64,000 nt of DNA from Duganella sp. sic0402. GTDB lineage: Bacteria; Pseudomonadota; Gammaproteobacteria; Burkholderiales; Burkholderiaceae_D. Location of the stretch: the NCBI RefSeq assembly GCF_019219065.1, contig NZ_JAHUWK010000006.1:1-64000 (forward strand), read 5' to 3'. The first letter of the stretch is position 1. Each line of letters begins with the position of its first letter. Under the pieces are notes generated by a model. It was not told the origin of the DNA and made no database searches. It was given only the letters and a program-made list of their open reading frames with translations. Shown in pieces: positions 1 through 10,874 of this stretch. A program made the position numbers and the translations under genes.

Positions 1-1
1 A

Positions 2-121
2 GCCGTAATCGGCGCCGTGATGCATAAGCTCGTGCATCTCATCTATGGTGTCATTCGTACCGGCAAGCCCTTTGACGCCAATTACCTTTCAAAAGGGCTT
101 GCTATTCAAGACGGTATCTGA
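2..121 (+). pseudogene. IS110/IS1111-family transposase, C-terminal fragment (runs off the window start)
   Basis: The first 40 codons in this frame read as a protein end, with segments such as HKLVHLIYGVIRTGKPFD and NYLSKGLAIQDGI before a TGA stop. This matches the conserved C-terminal tail of IS116/IS110/IS902-type transposases, which act as site-specific recombinases with a DEDD N-terminal domain. Only the tail is visible because the gene enters from outside the window, so it could be an intact element rather than a remnant. The stop is followed by a CCCCGGTTTT tract of the kind often found at the end of such elements. The downstream traM-like gene stops only eight bases further on. The family call is from recognition of the tail. 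Confidence 0.7.
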
Positions 122-135
122 CCCCGGTTTTACTT
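119..135 (+). mobile_element. Probable right end of the IS110-type element
   Basis: The stretch just after the transposase stop (CTGACCCCGGTTTTAC) resembles sequence commonly found at the 3' end of IS110/IS1111 elements. Elements of the IS110 group lack the usual long inverted repeats and target duplications, so the exact boundary cannot be fixed from one end. The traM-like stop codon at 130-132 falls in or next to this boundary. Confidence 0.4.
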
Positions 136-633
136 TTGGAGTTCGGCGGGCAGTTGGGCGCGCAGTTTGGGGTCTAGCGTGCGCAGGGATTTTTCCAGCT
201 GTTCGGCGCGTTGCAGGCTCTGGGCTTGCTCGGGCGTCAGGGCGGGCTTGCGGAAGGCGGCCTGGCCGCCCAGCACGGTCAGCGCGCTGAGGATGGCGAT
301 GCCGCAGGCTGCCGCCAGCAGCCGCAGTTCGCGCGGCGTGATCAGCGGCGACTGGGTGGAGATCGGACGCACCGCGCCGGCCGCCGGCGTGGGGACATAG
401 CCGGGCGGATGTTCGCCGTGCACGTGGTTGTCGTGCGCCTGGGGCAGGCCACCGGCCAGGCGGGCTTGCTGTGCCAGTTCCTGCGAGGCGGCGTCGATCA
501 GCGCGACGTGGCGCTGCACCGCTTCTTCCAGCACCGCCTCGTTCAGCGCCACCAGCGCGAATACCGGGTCGTCGACGTCGATTTTGACGCCGGTCTTTTC
601 AAATACCAGGGCGCGCAGCTTTTGCTGATCCAT
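130..633 (-). CDS. TraM-like conjugal transfer protein (orphan)
   Basis: A 167-residue protein that starts MDQQKLRALVFEKTGVKID and continues DDPVFALVALNEAVLEE. This N-terminus is typical of TraM of RP4-type conjugation systems, whose role is poorly defined. A hydrophobic segment at about residues 106-125 (LLAAACGIAILSALTVLGG) suggests one membrane span, followed by a charged helical C-terminus. It begins six bases after the traL-like gene, so the two form one transcription unit in the RP4 traL-traM order. The C-terminus ends against the insertion-sequence tail, but the length is not shorter than expected, so truncation is not evident. No relaxase, coupling protein or mating-pair genes are visible. 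The family assignment is by recognition and moderately sure. Confidence 0.55.
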   Translation of the reverse strand: MDQQKLRALVFEKTGVKIDVDDPVFALVALNEAVLEEAVQRHVALIDAASQELAQQARLAGGLPQAHDNHVHGEHPPGYVPTPAAGAVRPISTQSPLITPRELRLLAAACGIAILSALTVLGGQAAFRKPALTPEQAQSLQRAEQLEKSLRTLDPKLRAQLPAELQK

Positions 634-639
634 GGCCGC

Positions 640-1380
640 TTACCACTTCACTTTGTCGAGTTGATCGAACAGGTCGCGGAACACCACTTTGATGCGCTGC
701 TTTTCCATGACGTTGAATTTGTCGCTTTCCTTGACCTCGGCCGCGGTCAGGCGCGCGGTGTTCATTTTCTTGATGTCGGCGCCGAAGGTGTCGGCATTGC
801 GCGCCGACAGCACCACCCGGCCGACCACCCGCTGCGCATTGTCGGCGTAGGTCTGCGATTCGATGAACTGTTTGCCGGCCGCCGATTGCAGCAGGCCGAA
901 GTGCTCGTTTTCCCACAGTACCAGCGGCACTTTGGTGGCCTTGGCGGTCGAGACGAAACCAGTGGCGGTATCGTGCAGCGTGTCGCCGCCGCCAACAATG
1001 GTGTGGATGTAGACCTTGCGTCCCGACTCCTGCAGCAGCGAGAAGCAGTCGTTCTCGATCAGGTAGCCCATCAGCGGCGAAAAGGTGTTGGCGCCGTTGT
1101 CGATGACGCAGTTGCCTTCCTCTTCAAGGATGTCGATCATCAGCGCGTCGAAGCGCTTCGGGTCGATGTTGCGGCTGTCGGTCATCACCGGCACGTGCTT
1201 GACGTTCATCGCCTTGTAGCGCGAGAAGGTCGCATTCTCCTGGTCGGTGTCATAGCAGCGCAGCGGCTGCTGGCCCTCGGCCACGTCCTTGCTCGCCACC
1301 CATTGCGCAAGAATGGTCGAGACCAGCGTCTTGCCGATGCCGCCTTTGCCCTGGAGAATAAAATGTACCGTGTTTTGCAT
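640..1380 (-). CDS. TraL-like ParA/MinD-type ATPase (orphan conjugation gene)
   Basis: A 246-residue ATPase with a deviant Walker A motif, QGKGGIGKT, at about residues 9-17, followed by CYDTDQENATF, which fits the ParA/MinD/Soj fold. The length and the adjacent TraM-like gene match TraL of RP4-type plasmids. The start is the ATG at 1378-1380, with a GGAG six bases upstream; a TTG one codon earlier is possible. It lies 62 bases downstream of pncC on the same strand. Such ATPases accompany conjugation machinery, but here there are only two tra-type genes, so it may be a relic of an integrated element, or the genes may have been recruited for another role. Confidence 0.6.
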   Translation of the reverse strand: MQNTVHFILQGKGGIGKTLVSTILAQWVASKDVAEGQQPLRCYDTDQENATFSRYKAMNVKHVPVMTDSRNIDPKRFDALMIDILEEEGNCVIDNGANTFSPLMGYLIENDCFSLLQESGRKVYIHTIVGGGDTLHDTATGFVSTAKATKVPLVLWENEHFGLLQSAAGKQFIESQTYADNAQRVVGRVVLSARNADTFGADIKKMNTARLTAAEVKESDKFNVMEKQRIKVVFRDLFDQLDKVKW

Positions 1381-1442
1381 CAACCACTCCCAAACGCATT
1401 TTGAATGCGTCGAGAGTAATTGTTTTGTGGCTCGAAGGCAAC

Positions 1443-1931
1443 CTAGTTGATGAAGCGGAGCAGCCCTTGCAGTGCGTGGATCACGGTTTGTTCGCGTACT
1501 TCACGGCGGTCGCCGCTGAATACCAGCCGTTCGGTGTGGACGGTGTCGGCATTGGCCCAGCCAAAGCAGACGGTGCCGACCGGCTTGCCCGGCACCGCGC
1601 CGGTCGGGCCGGCGATGCCGGTGGTGGAGACCGCCAGATGCGCATTGCTGGCGCCCAGCGCGCCGCTGGCCATGGCGCCCGCCACTTCTTCCGAGACGCT
1701 GCCCATCTGCGCGATCAGCGCGGCCGGCACTTCCAGCATTTCGGTTTTGGAGGCATTGGAATAGGTGACGAAGCCGCAGTCGAACCAGGCAGTCGAGCCG
1801 GCGATTTCGGTGATGGCCTGGGCCACGCCGCCGCCAGTGCAGGATTCCGCAGTGGCCAGGATCAGCCCTTTCTCTTGCAGTGCCTTGCCGACCTGGGCGG
1901 CGAGATCGAGGATGGTGTCGCTGTTGCTCAT
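1443..1931 (-). CDS. pncC: Nicotinamide-nucleotide amidohydrolase (CinA C-terminal family)
   Basis: A 162-residue cytoplasmic enzyme that deamidates nicotinamide mononucleotide to nicotinic acid mononucleotide in NAD recycling. Family motifs are clear: AESCTGGGVAQAIT near residue 28, SNASKTEMLEV, SVSEEVAGAMASGA, and VSTTGIAGPTGAVPGKPVGTV. The length fits the stand-alone PncC form, which lacks the N-terminal molybdopterin-like domain of full CinA. The ATG at 1931 is preceded by AAGGAGA. In many Burkholderiales I recall pncC lying with thiL and pgpA upstream and pyrF downstream. Here a GGDEF/EAL gene and the traL/traM pair occupy those neighbouring positions. Confidence 0.9.
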   Translation of the reverse strand: MSNSDTILDLAAQVGKALQEKGLILATAESCTGGGVAQAITEIAGSTAWFDCGFVTYSNASKTEMLEVPAALIAQMGSVSEEVAGAMASGALGASNAHLAVSTTGIAGPTGAVPGKPVGTVCFGWANADTVHTERLVFSGDRREVREQTVIHALQGLLRFIN

Positions 1932-2113
1932 GGCTTCTCCTTCTCGGGATGTGTGGCTAAGGGGCTAGTTGGCACTGTACCATGCACTTCGCAATCGATG
2001 CCAGTGGTGTGTCGCGCTATCTGAGTTGTAACGCTACAAATAATTACGCATCCGTGCGCCACTAATTGTCGAGGCTGTTAAGCTTACTGATGAGTCCATC
2101 AGCCGGAGGCGCA

Positions 2114-4732
2114 ATGATCAGCCAGACCGACATTCAGTACGCTCGCATCCTGATCGTCGACGATCAGCCGGTCAACGTCGAACTGCTGGAGTATCTGCTG
2201 ACTTCCACCGGCCAGAAGGACGTCACCTCCACCACCGACCCGCGCGTGGTGGCCGCCTGGCACGCTGAACACCGCTATGACCTGATCATCCTCGATCTGC
2301 AAATGCCCGGCATGAGCGGCTTCGATGTGATGGAAGCGCTGAAACCGCTGGAGCCCGACGGCTGGCTGCCGGTGCTGGTGGTCACCGCCCAGCCTGACCA
2401 CAAGATGCGCGCCTTCGAGTGCGGCGCGCGCGATTTCATCAGCAAGCCTTTCGATCCGATAGAGACCCTGATGCGCATCCGTAATATGCTGGAGATGCGC
2501 ATGCTGCACAACCGCGAGCGCAGCTATAACCAGCGGCTGGAGCAGACGGTGCGCGAGCGGACCGCCGAGCTGCAGCGCTTCCGCAGCGCCATGGACGCCA
2601 CCGCCGACGCCATCTTCCTGCTCGATGCCGCGACCGCCGAGCTGGTCGATGCCAACGAAGGCGCCTGCCGCATGCTGGCTTATCCGCGCGGCGAGATGCT
2701 GGGCCAGACCGCCAGCCGGCTCGGCCTGGGCAATCCCGAGGCGCTGCGCGCGCAGGCGGAACGCCTGGCCGATTACGCCGCCGCCGTTGGCCCCGCACGC
2801 TCGCCGGAATTGAACGAACTGGAACTGATGCGCAGCGACCTGATCACCGTGCCGGTCGAGTTGTACTGGCAACTGCTGCAGCGTCCAGGACAGCCGGCCG
2901 TGCTGCTGGGCGTGGCGCGCGATATCAGCGAGCGCCGCCAGGCCGAAGAACTGCTGCAGCACATGGCCCATTACGACAGCCTGACCGGCCTGCCGAACCG
3001 CACGCTGTTCTTCAAGATCGTCGCCGACGCCATTGCGGTCGCGCAAGACAAGTCGTGGCGCATCGTGGTGCTGATGATCGGCCTGGACCGCTTCAAGAAC
3101 ATCAACGATTCGCTCGGCACGCTGCTTGGCGACGACCTGCTGCGCCAGTTCAGCAACCGGCTGGTGCAGACCGCGCGCATCCGCGATACGGTAGGCCGCG
3201 TCGGCGGCGACGAATTCGCGATGGTGCTGACCATGAGCCGCGACCAGCAGGACGCGGTGCACGCCGCCAACGAGGTGCGCGAAGCGCTGCGCCAGCCGTT
3301 CGAGCTGGATGGCCACCAGGCCGTGCTCAGCGCCAGCATCGGCATCTCGGTCTATCCGGACGACGCCACCGATCCGCAGACGCTGGTCAAGTACGCCGAT
3401 ACCGCCATGGAGCGCGCCAAGCAGGCCGGCCGCGACGGCTACCGCTTCTTCACCGCCGGCATGAATGTGCAGGTGCTGGCGCGGCTGGACATGGAACTGG
3501 CGCTGCGCCGCGCCTTCGATAGCAACGAGCTGCTGCTGCATTTCCAGCCCAAGGTGAATCTGCATACCGGCGGCTTTGCCGGCGTGGAATCGCTGCTGCG
3601 CTGGCAGCGGCCCGGCGTCGGCATGGTGTATCCGGCCGAGTTTGTGCCGGTGCTGGAAGATACCGGCTTGGTGGTGCGGGTCGGCGCGTGGATCATCGAC
3701 GCGGCGTGCAAGCAGATTGTCACCTGGCTCAATGACGGCACTGGCCCGGTGCGGGTGGCGGTCAATGTCGCCAGCCGCCAGTTTGTCGAAGGCGACCTGG
3801 AAGGCGTGGTGCGCGAGGCTTTGCAGCGCAACAAGACGCCGCCCGAACTGCTGGAGCTGGAGCTGACCGAAACCGCGCTGATGGTCAATGCCGAGCGCAC
3901 CATCACCGTGCTGAAAAATCTGAAGGCGATCGGCATCAAGGTGGCCATCGACGACTTCGGCACCGGCTATTCCTCGCTGTCCTATCTGCAGCGCTTCCCG
4001 ATCGACAAGCTGAAGATCGACATCGCCTTCGTGCGCGACATCACCACCAATCCGAACGACGCGGCGATTGCGCTGGCCATCATCAGCATGGCGCACAGCC
4101 TTAAGCTGCAAGTGATCGCCGAAGGCGTGGAGACGCGGGCGCAGCTGGAATACCTGCGGCGCAGCCGCTGTGACGAGATCCAGGGCTATTTCTTCAGCAA
4201 GCCGCTGGCGCCGGATGCGCTGGGCGAGCTGGTACGGTCTGGCCGCAGCCTGCCGCCAGCGCCGGGCACGGCCAAGCAGCCGGCGCAGACTTTGCTGATT
4301 GTCGATGATGATGTGAATGTATTGGCTTCGCTGCACCGGCTGTTCCGCCGCGACGGCTACCAGATCCTGACCGCCGCCTCACCGACCGAGGCATTCGAGT
4401 TGCTGGCGCTGCATGCGGTGCAGGTGATTGTCTGCGACCAGCGCATGCCGGCCATGAGCGGCACCGAATTTCTCAGCAAGGTCAAGGAAATGTATCCGGA
4501 CACCATACGCATCATCCTGTCCGGCTACACCGGGCTGGAGGCGGTGCTCGATTCGATCAACCGCGGCGCCATCTACCGCTTCTACACCAAGCCGTGGGAC
4601 GACACCCAGCTGCGCGACAATATCCGCCTGGCCTTCCACCACTACTGGCTGATGCATGGCAGCGGCAAGCGGGTGGGGCAGCCCGGTGAGGATGCGACCG
4701 CGCTGCCGTCGGTGCTTCAGCCGGCGAAGTGA
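2114..4732 (+). CDS. REC-PAS-GGDEF-EAL-REC c-di-GMP signalling protein
   Basis: An 872-residue cytoplasmic regulator with no membrane segment. Domain order is receiver (about 10-130, LIILDLQMPGMSG), PAS (about 155-290), GGDEF (about 300-450), EAL (about 465-710) and a second receiver (about 720-840, phospho-acceptor near Asp775 in VCDQRMP). The cyclase motif GGDEF is intact at about 364-368 and is preceded by RIRD at inhibitory-site spacing. The EAL signature reads ESL near residue 492, but the metal motif DDFGTGYSS and the QGYFFSKPL segment are intact, so phosphodiesterase activity is possible. I chose the ATG at 2114 because GGAGG lies five bases upstream; the ATG at 2090 lacks such a site. 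The 3' end overlaps thiL by 16 bases. Confidence 0.9.
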   Translation: MISQTDIQYARILIVDDQPVNVELLEYLLTSTGQKDVTSTTDPRVVAAWHAEHRYDLIILDLQMPGMSGFDVMEALKPLEPDGWLPVLVVTAQPDHKMRAFECGARDFISKPFDPIETLMRIRNMLEMRMLHNRERSYNQRLEQTVRERTAELQRFRSAMDATADAIFLLDAATAELVDANEGACRMLAYPRGEMLGQTASRLGLGNPEALRAQAERLADYAAAVGPARSPELNELELMRSDLITVPVELYWQLLQRPGQPAVLLGVARDISERRQAEELLQHMAHYDSLTGLPNRTLFFKIVADAIAVAQDKSWRIVVLMIGLDRFKNINDSLGTLLGDDLLRQFSNRLVQTARIRDTVGRVGGDEFAMVLTMSRDQQDAVHAANEVREALRQPFELDGHQAVLSASIGISVYPDDATDPQTLVKYADTAMERAKQAGRDGYRFFTAGMNVQVLARLDMELALRRAFDSNELLLHFQPKVNLHTGGFAGVESLLRWQRPGVGMVYPAEFVPVLEDTGLVVRVGAWIIDAACKQIVTWLNDGTGPVRVAVNVASRQFVEGDLEGVVREALQRNKTPPELLELELTETALMVNAERTITVLKNLKAIGIKVAIDDFGTGYSSLSYLQRFPIDKLKIDIAFVRDITTNPNDAAIALAIISMAHSLKLQVIAEGVETRAQLEYLRRSRCDEIQGYFFSKPLAPDALGELVRSGRSLPPAPGTAKQPAQTLLIVDDDVNVLASLHRLFRRDGYQILTAASPTEAFELLALHAVQVIVCDQRMPAMSGTEFLSKVKEMYPDTIRIILSGYTGLEAVLDSINRGAIYRFYTKPWDDTQLRDNIRLAFHHYWLMHGSGKRVGQPGEDATALPSVLQPAK

Positions 4733-5691
4733 TCGAAGCCGCTGAGTTGCAGGTCGAGCGGCTTGCCGCTGGCGTCCACCAGCCGCAGGCCGGCATCGGC
4801 GTCGATGCTGCCTACCCGCGTTACCGGCGTGGCGACACTGCCGGCCGCCGCGAGCACCGCCGCGCGTGCCGAGGCCGGCGCGGTGAAGCACAGTTCATAG
4901 TCATCGCCGCCGGCAGCGCTGTAGGCGCGGCGTAGCGCCGTGTCCTGCGTGGCCAGGATGTCGCCGGCCGGCAGCGCATCGACATCCAGCGTGGCGCCCA
5001 CTTGCGACAGTTTGAGGATGTGGCCGAGGTCGCCGATCAGGCCGTCAGAAATATCAATCGCCGCATGCGCGATGCCTTGCTCGGCCAGCAGCACGCCCAG
5101 TTCGACGCGCGGCACCGGCGTATGCATGCGCACGGCGGCCGCGCGCTGGCTGGCGGCGTCCAGCTGGCACGGCAGTTCCAGCCGGTAGCCGGCCAGCGCC
5201 AGGCGCGCGTCGCCCAGCGTGCCGGAAATCCAGATGTCGTCGCCTGGCTTGGCGGCGGCGCGGCGCAGCGCCTGGCCGGGACGCAGCTCGCCAAATACGG
5301 TGATGCAGATATTCAGCGGTCCCTTGGTGGTGTCGCCGCCGATCAGCTCGATGTTGAAAGCGTCGGCCAGCGCGAACAGGCCTTGCGAAAAACCTTGCAG
5401 CCAGGTGCGGTTGGCTTCCGGCAGCGCCAGCGCCAGCGTGAAGCCGACCGGGCGCGCGCCCATCGCCGCCAGGTCGGACAGATTGACTGCCAGCGCCTTG
5501 TGGCCTAGCCGGACCGGATCTTCACCGGCGAAGAAGTGGCGGCCCTCGACCAGCATGTCGGACGAGATGGCGGTCTGCATGCCGGGCGTGGGCGCGATCA
5601 GTGCGCAATCGTCGCCGATGCCCAGCGCAGCGCGCGCGGCATGGTGGGGACGCTGGAAGTATTCCTTGATGAGGTCGAATTCGGAGAGCAT
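4717..5691 (-). CDS. thiL: Thiamine-monophosphate kinase
   Basis: A 324-residue enzyme that phosphorylates thiamine monophosphate to the active cofactor thiamine diphosphate, using ATP. It belongs to the PurM/ThiL fold. Visible family motifs are GIGDDCALI near the N-terminus, SSDMLVEGRHF, LSDLAAMGARP, IGGDTTKGP, and the glycine-rich DISDGLIGDLGHIL and GGDDYELCF. The length is normal. Only 18 bases separate it from the upstream small gene, which suggests a shared transcript. The C-terminal codons overlap the convergent GGDEF/EAL gene by 16 bases. No pgpA follows, which is unusual if I recall the local gene order in relatives correctly. Confidence 0.95.
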   Translation of the reverse strand: MLSEFDLIKEYFQRPHHAARAALGIGDDCALIAPTPGMQTAISSDMLVEGRHFFAGEDPVRLGHKALAVNLSDLAAMGARPVGFTLALALPEANRTWLQGFSQGLFALADAFNIELIGGDTTKGPLNICITVFGELRPGQALRRAAAKPGDDIWISGTLGDARLALAGYRLELPCQLDAASQRAAAVRMHTPVPRVELGVLLAEQGIAHAAIDISDGLIGDLGHILKLSQVGATLDVDALPAGDILATQDTALRRAYSAAGGDDYELCFTAPASARAAVLAAAGSVATPVTRVGSIDADAGLRLVDASGKPLDLQLSGFDHFAG

Positions 5692-5709
5692 GGCGGTATT
5701 GTACCGCCG

Positions 5710-6108
5710 CTAAGCTATCCTTTTTTGCAGACTTTCCATGCCGATCGCCGGCAGCGATTCGTCCGACAGAAAGAGCCAGTCATGGTTGGCCAGCCGCACT
5801 GCTACGCCGTTGACGTGGAAGCGGCTCAGCAGATTCGGCGTGAAGAACAGCTGCGGCCCGGCTTCGTAAGAGGCGCCGGCCAGCACGATGTAGAGCTTGC
5901 TGTTGCCGGCCTCGATGGTGGTGGCGTCCAGGGTCAGCTGGTCGAGCCGGCCCTGGCCGGTATGGATCAGGCCGCCAAGCGAGCGGCTGTAGACAAACGC
6001 CAATTGCTGGCCGCTCGCGTGCCAGTGCAGCAATTGCTGCCAGGCCGCGCCCTGTGGCGAGGCGCCGGCCGGTTCGGGAAGATGTTGGCAAACTACCAAG
6101 GCGGACAT
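5710..6108 (-). CDS. Conserved protein of unknown function upstream of thiL
   Basis: A 132-residue soluble protein with no signal peptide or membrane segment. I do not recognise a named domain. It is rich in hydrophobic and aromatic residues, with stretches such as LLHWHASGQQLAFVYS and LANHDWLFLSDESLPAIG. I chose the ATG at 6106-6108 because AGGAG lies just upstream; an upstream ATG at 6174 would add 22 residues and would run through the palindrome at 6153-6173. The gene sits between maeB (divergent) and thiL (same strand, 18 bases downstream), so it is probably co-transcribed with thiL. Confidence 0.7.
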   Translation of the reverse strand: MSALVVCQHLPEPAGASPQGAAWQQLLHWHASGQQLAFVYSRSLGGLIHTGQGRLDQLTLDATTIEAGNSKLYIVLAGASYEAGPQLFFTPNLLSRFHVNGVAVRLANHDWLFLSDESLPAIGMESLQKRIA

Positions 6109-6418
6109 GGCATTCTCCTGATCGACGACAGCAGGCTTCAGCTTAGCTGAATTGCGAACCGATACGGTTCGCATGGTGAAATATCAGTAATTTCAATTGG
6201 ATCCGATGGATTGATAGTTATTCATAATCATTTTCAAAAATTGATTATATTGTCCCTATCTGGGGTTTATTAGCGTAAAAATTCGGCTAACCCACGCCTT
6301 GTTCATAAAAAATGCTGATAACCCTTCTTGCTGTGCGTGAAAATACCTAGTTATGCACAGGGGCTGGTCTGATAAAATCATAGGCCTTCGATCGCACAAT
6401 ATGGGAAGGCAGTACAGC
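6109..6418. other. AT-rich divergent intergenic region between the thiL operon and maeB
   Basis: This 310-base gap separates the leftward thiL operon from the rightward maeB. It is clearly more AT-rich than its surroundings (for example around 6205-6300) and should hold both promoters. The only strong element I see is the perfect palindrome at 6153-6173. A TAAAAT at 6373-6378 could serve as a -10 box for maeB, but no good -35 box lies at the right distance. I see no reading frame with coding character here. Confidence 0.6.
6153..6173. promoter_or_regulatory. Perfect 9-bp-arm palindrome, candidate repressor operator
   Basis: Two nine-base arms, TGCGAACCG and CGGTTCGCA, are exact reverse complements separated by ATA. 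The site is about 45 bases upstream of the start of the small gene that precedes thiL. No U-tract follows on either strand, so an intrinsic terminator is unlikely. The size and symmetry fit an operator for a dimeric regulator such as a TetR-type repressor. No such regulator gene lies in the window, so the binding protein is unknown. Confidence 0.5.
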
Positions 6419-8737
<2,319 letters not shown>

Positions 8738-8751
8738 GCGGAAACAACAAA

Positions 8752-8788
8752 GCCGGTCGCCCGCTCATGGTGGGTGACCGGTTTTTTT
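8752..8788 (+). terminator. Intrinsic terminator of maeB
   Basis: CCGGTCGCCC at 8753-8762 pairs with GGGTGACCGG at 8772-8781, with one G-T pair, leaving a loop of about nine bases. Seven T residues follow directly. It starts 15 bases after the maeB stop codon. Confidence 0.9.
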
Positions 8789-8838
8789 ATTTCTCCTGTA
8801 ACAAGATGTAAGTGATGTAAAACGAGGGTTTTCGTTAG

Positions 8839-9954
<1,116 letters not shown>

Positions 9955-9968
9955 TTCAAGGAGGCCCC

Positions 9969-10874
9969 ATGGCTGCTGAAGGTGCGGGCAAACGCGCCCT
10001 GATTACCGGTTTGTCCGGCTTCACCGGCCACTACGCCGCGCAGGAATTGCGCGCGGCCGGCTACCAGGTCTTCGGCACCATCACCCCCGGCCACGCGCCG
10101 GGCGAGGGCGAGTTCGCGGTTGATCTGCTGGACCGCGCCGGCCTGGCCGAGGTGATCCGGCAGGTGCAGCCGGATGTGGTGGCGCACCTGGCGGCGATTG
10201 CCTTCGTGGCGCACGGCGACGTGGAACAGATCTACCGCGTCAACGTGGTCGGCACGCGCAACCTGCTCGAAGCGCTGGCGTCGTCGGAGAAGAAACCGTC
10301 GGCGGTGCTGCTGGCGTCCAGCGCCAATATCTATGGCAATACCGACGTCGGCGTGATCCACGAAGACGTGCCGGCGGCGCCGGCCAACGACTATGCGGTC
10401 AGCAAGCTGGCCATGGAATACATGGCGCGGCTGTGGCAGGACAAGCTGCCGTTGATCTTCGTCCGTCCTTTCAACTACACCGGCGTTGGCCAGGCGGACA
10501 ACTTCCTGCTGCCGAAAATCGTCACGCACTTCCGCCGCAAGGCGGCCGACATCGAGCTGGGCAACCTGCATGTGTGGCGCGATTTTTCCGATGTGCGCAT
10601 GGTCGCGCAAAGCTACCGCAAGCTGCTGGCCGCACCTGCCGCTGTGGGCGGCACCTTCAATATCTGCTCCGGCCACGCCTACTCGCTGGGCGAGGCGCTG
10701 GACATGATGGCCGATATCGCCGGCTACAAGATCAACGTCCACGTCAATCCGGCCTTTGTGCGGGCCAATGAAGTGGTGCGCCTGGTGGGCGACAACCGCC
10801 GTCTGGCCGTTGCCACCGGCCCGCTGGATACCGTGCCGCTGGCCGACACGCTGCGCTGGATGTACGCGGCTTGA
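9969..10874 (+). CDS. rmd: GDP-6-deoxy-D-mannose (GDP-D-rhamnose) reductase
   Basis: A 301-residue NAD(P)-dependent epimerase/dehydratase-family enzyme. It carries the Rossmann motif ITGLSGFTGHYAAQEL, a LASSANIYGN strand and the catalytic YAVSKLAMEYMA. Directly after gmd, it best fits reduction of GDP-4-keto-6-deoxy-D-mannose to GDP-D-rhamnose. An L-fucose synthase (Fcl) does epimerisation as well and looks different in sequence, so Rmd is preferred. GGAGG stands just before the ATG. The TGA overlaps the TTG start of the next gene, which points to translational coupling. Confidence 0.85.
   Translation: MAAEGAGKRALITGLSGFTGHYAAQELRAAGYQVFGTITPGHAPGEGEFAVDLLDRAGLAEVIRQVQPDVVAHLAAIAFVAHGDVEQIYRVNVVGTRNLLEALASSEKKPSAVLLASSANIYGNTDVGVIHEDVPAAPANDYAVSKLAMEYMARLWQDKLPLIFVRPFNYTGVGQADNFLLPKIVTHFRRKAADIELGNLHVWRDFSDVRMVAQSYRKLLAAPAAVGGTFNICSGHAYSLGEALDMMADIAGYKINVHVNPAFVRANEVVRLVGDNRRLAVATGPLDTVPLADTLRWMYAA

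Noticed and set aside
211..1404. Long plus-strand reading frame across the traM-like and traL-like genes
   Set aside because: It is a shadow on the opposite strand of two genes with clear motifs; its protein is low-complexity (His, Arg, Gln, Val rich) and has no recognisable domain.
2099..4336. 745-codon minus-strand frame opposite the GGDEF/EAL gene
   Set aside because: GC-rich codon bias creates long open frames on the antisense strand. The plus-strand protein has five clear domains, while this one has none.
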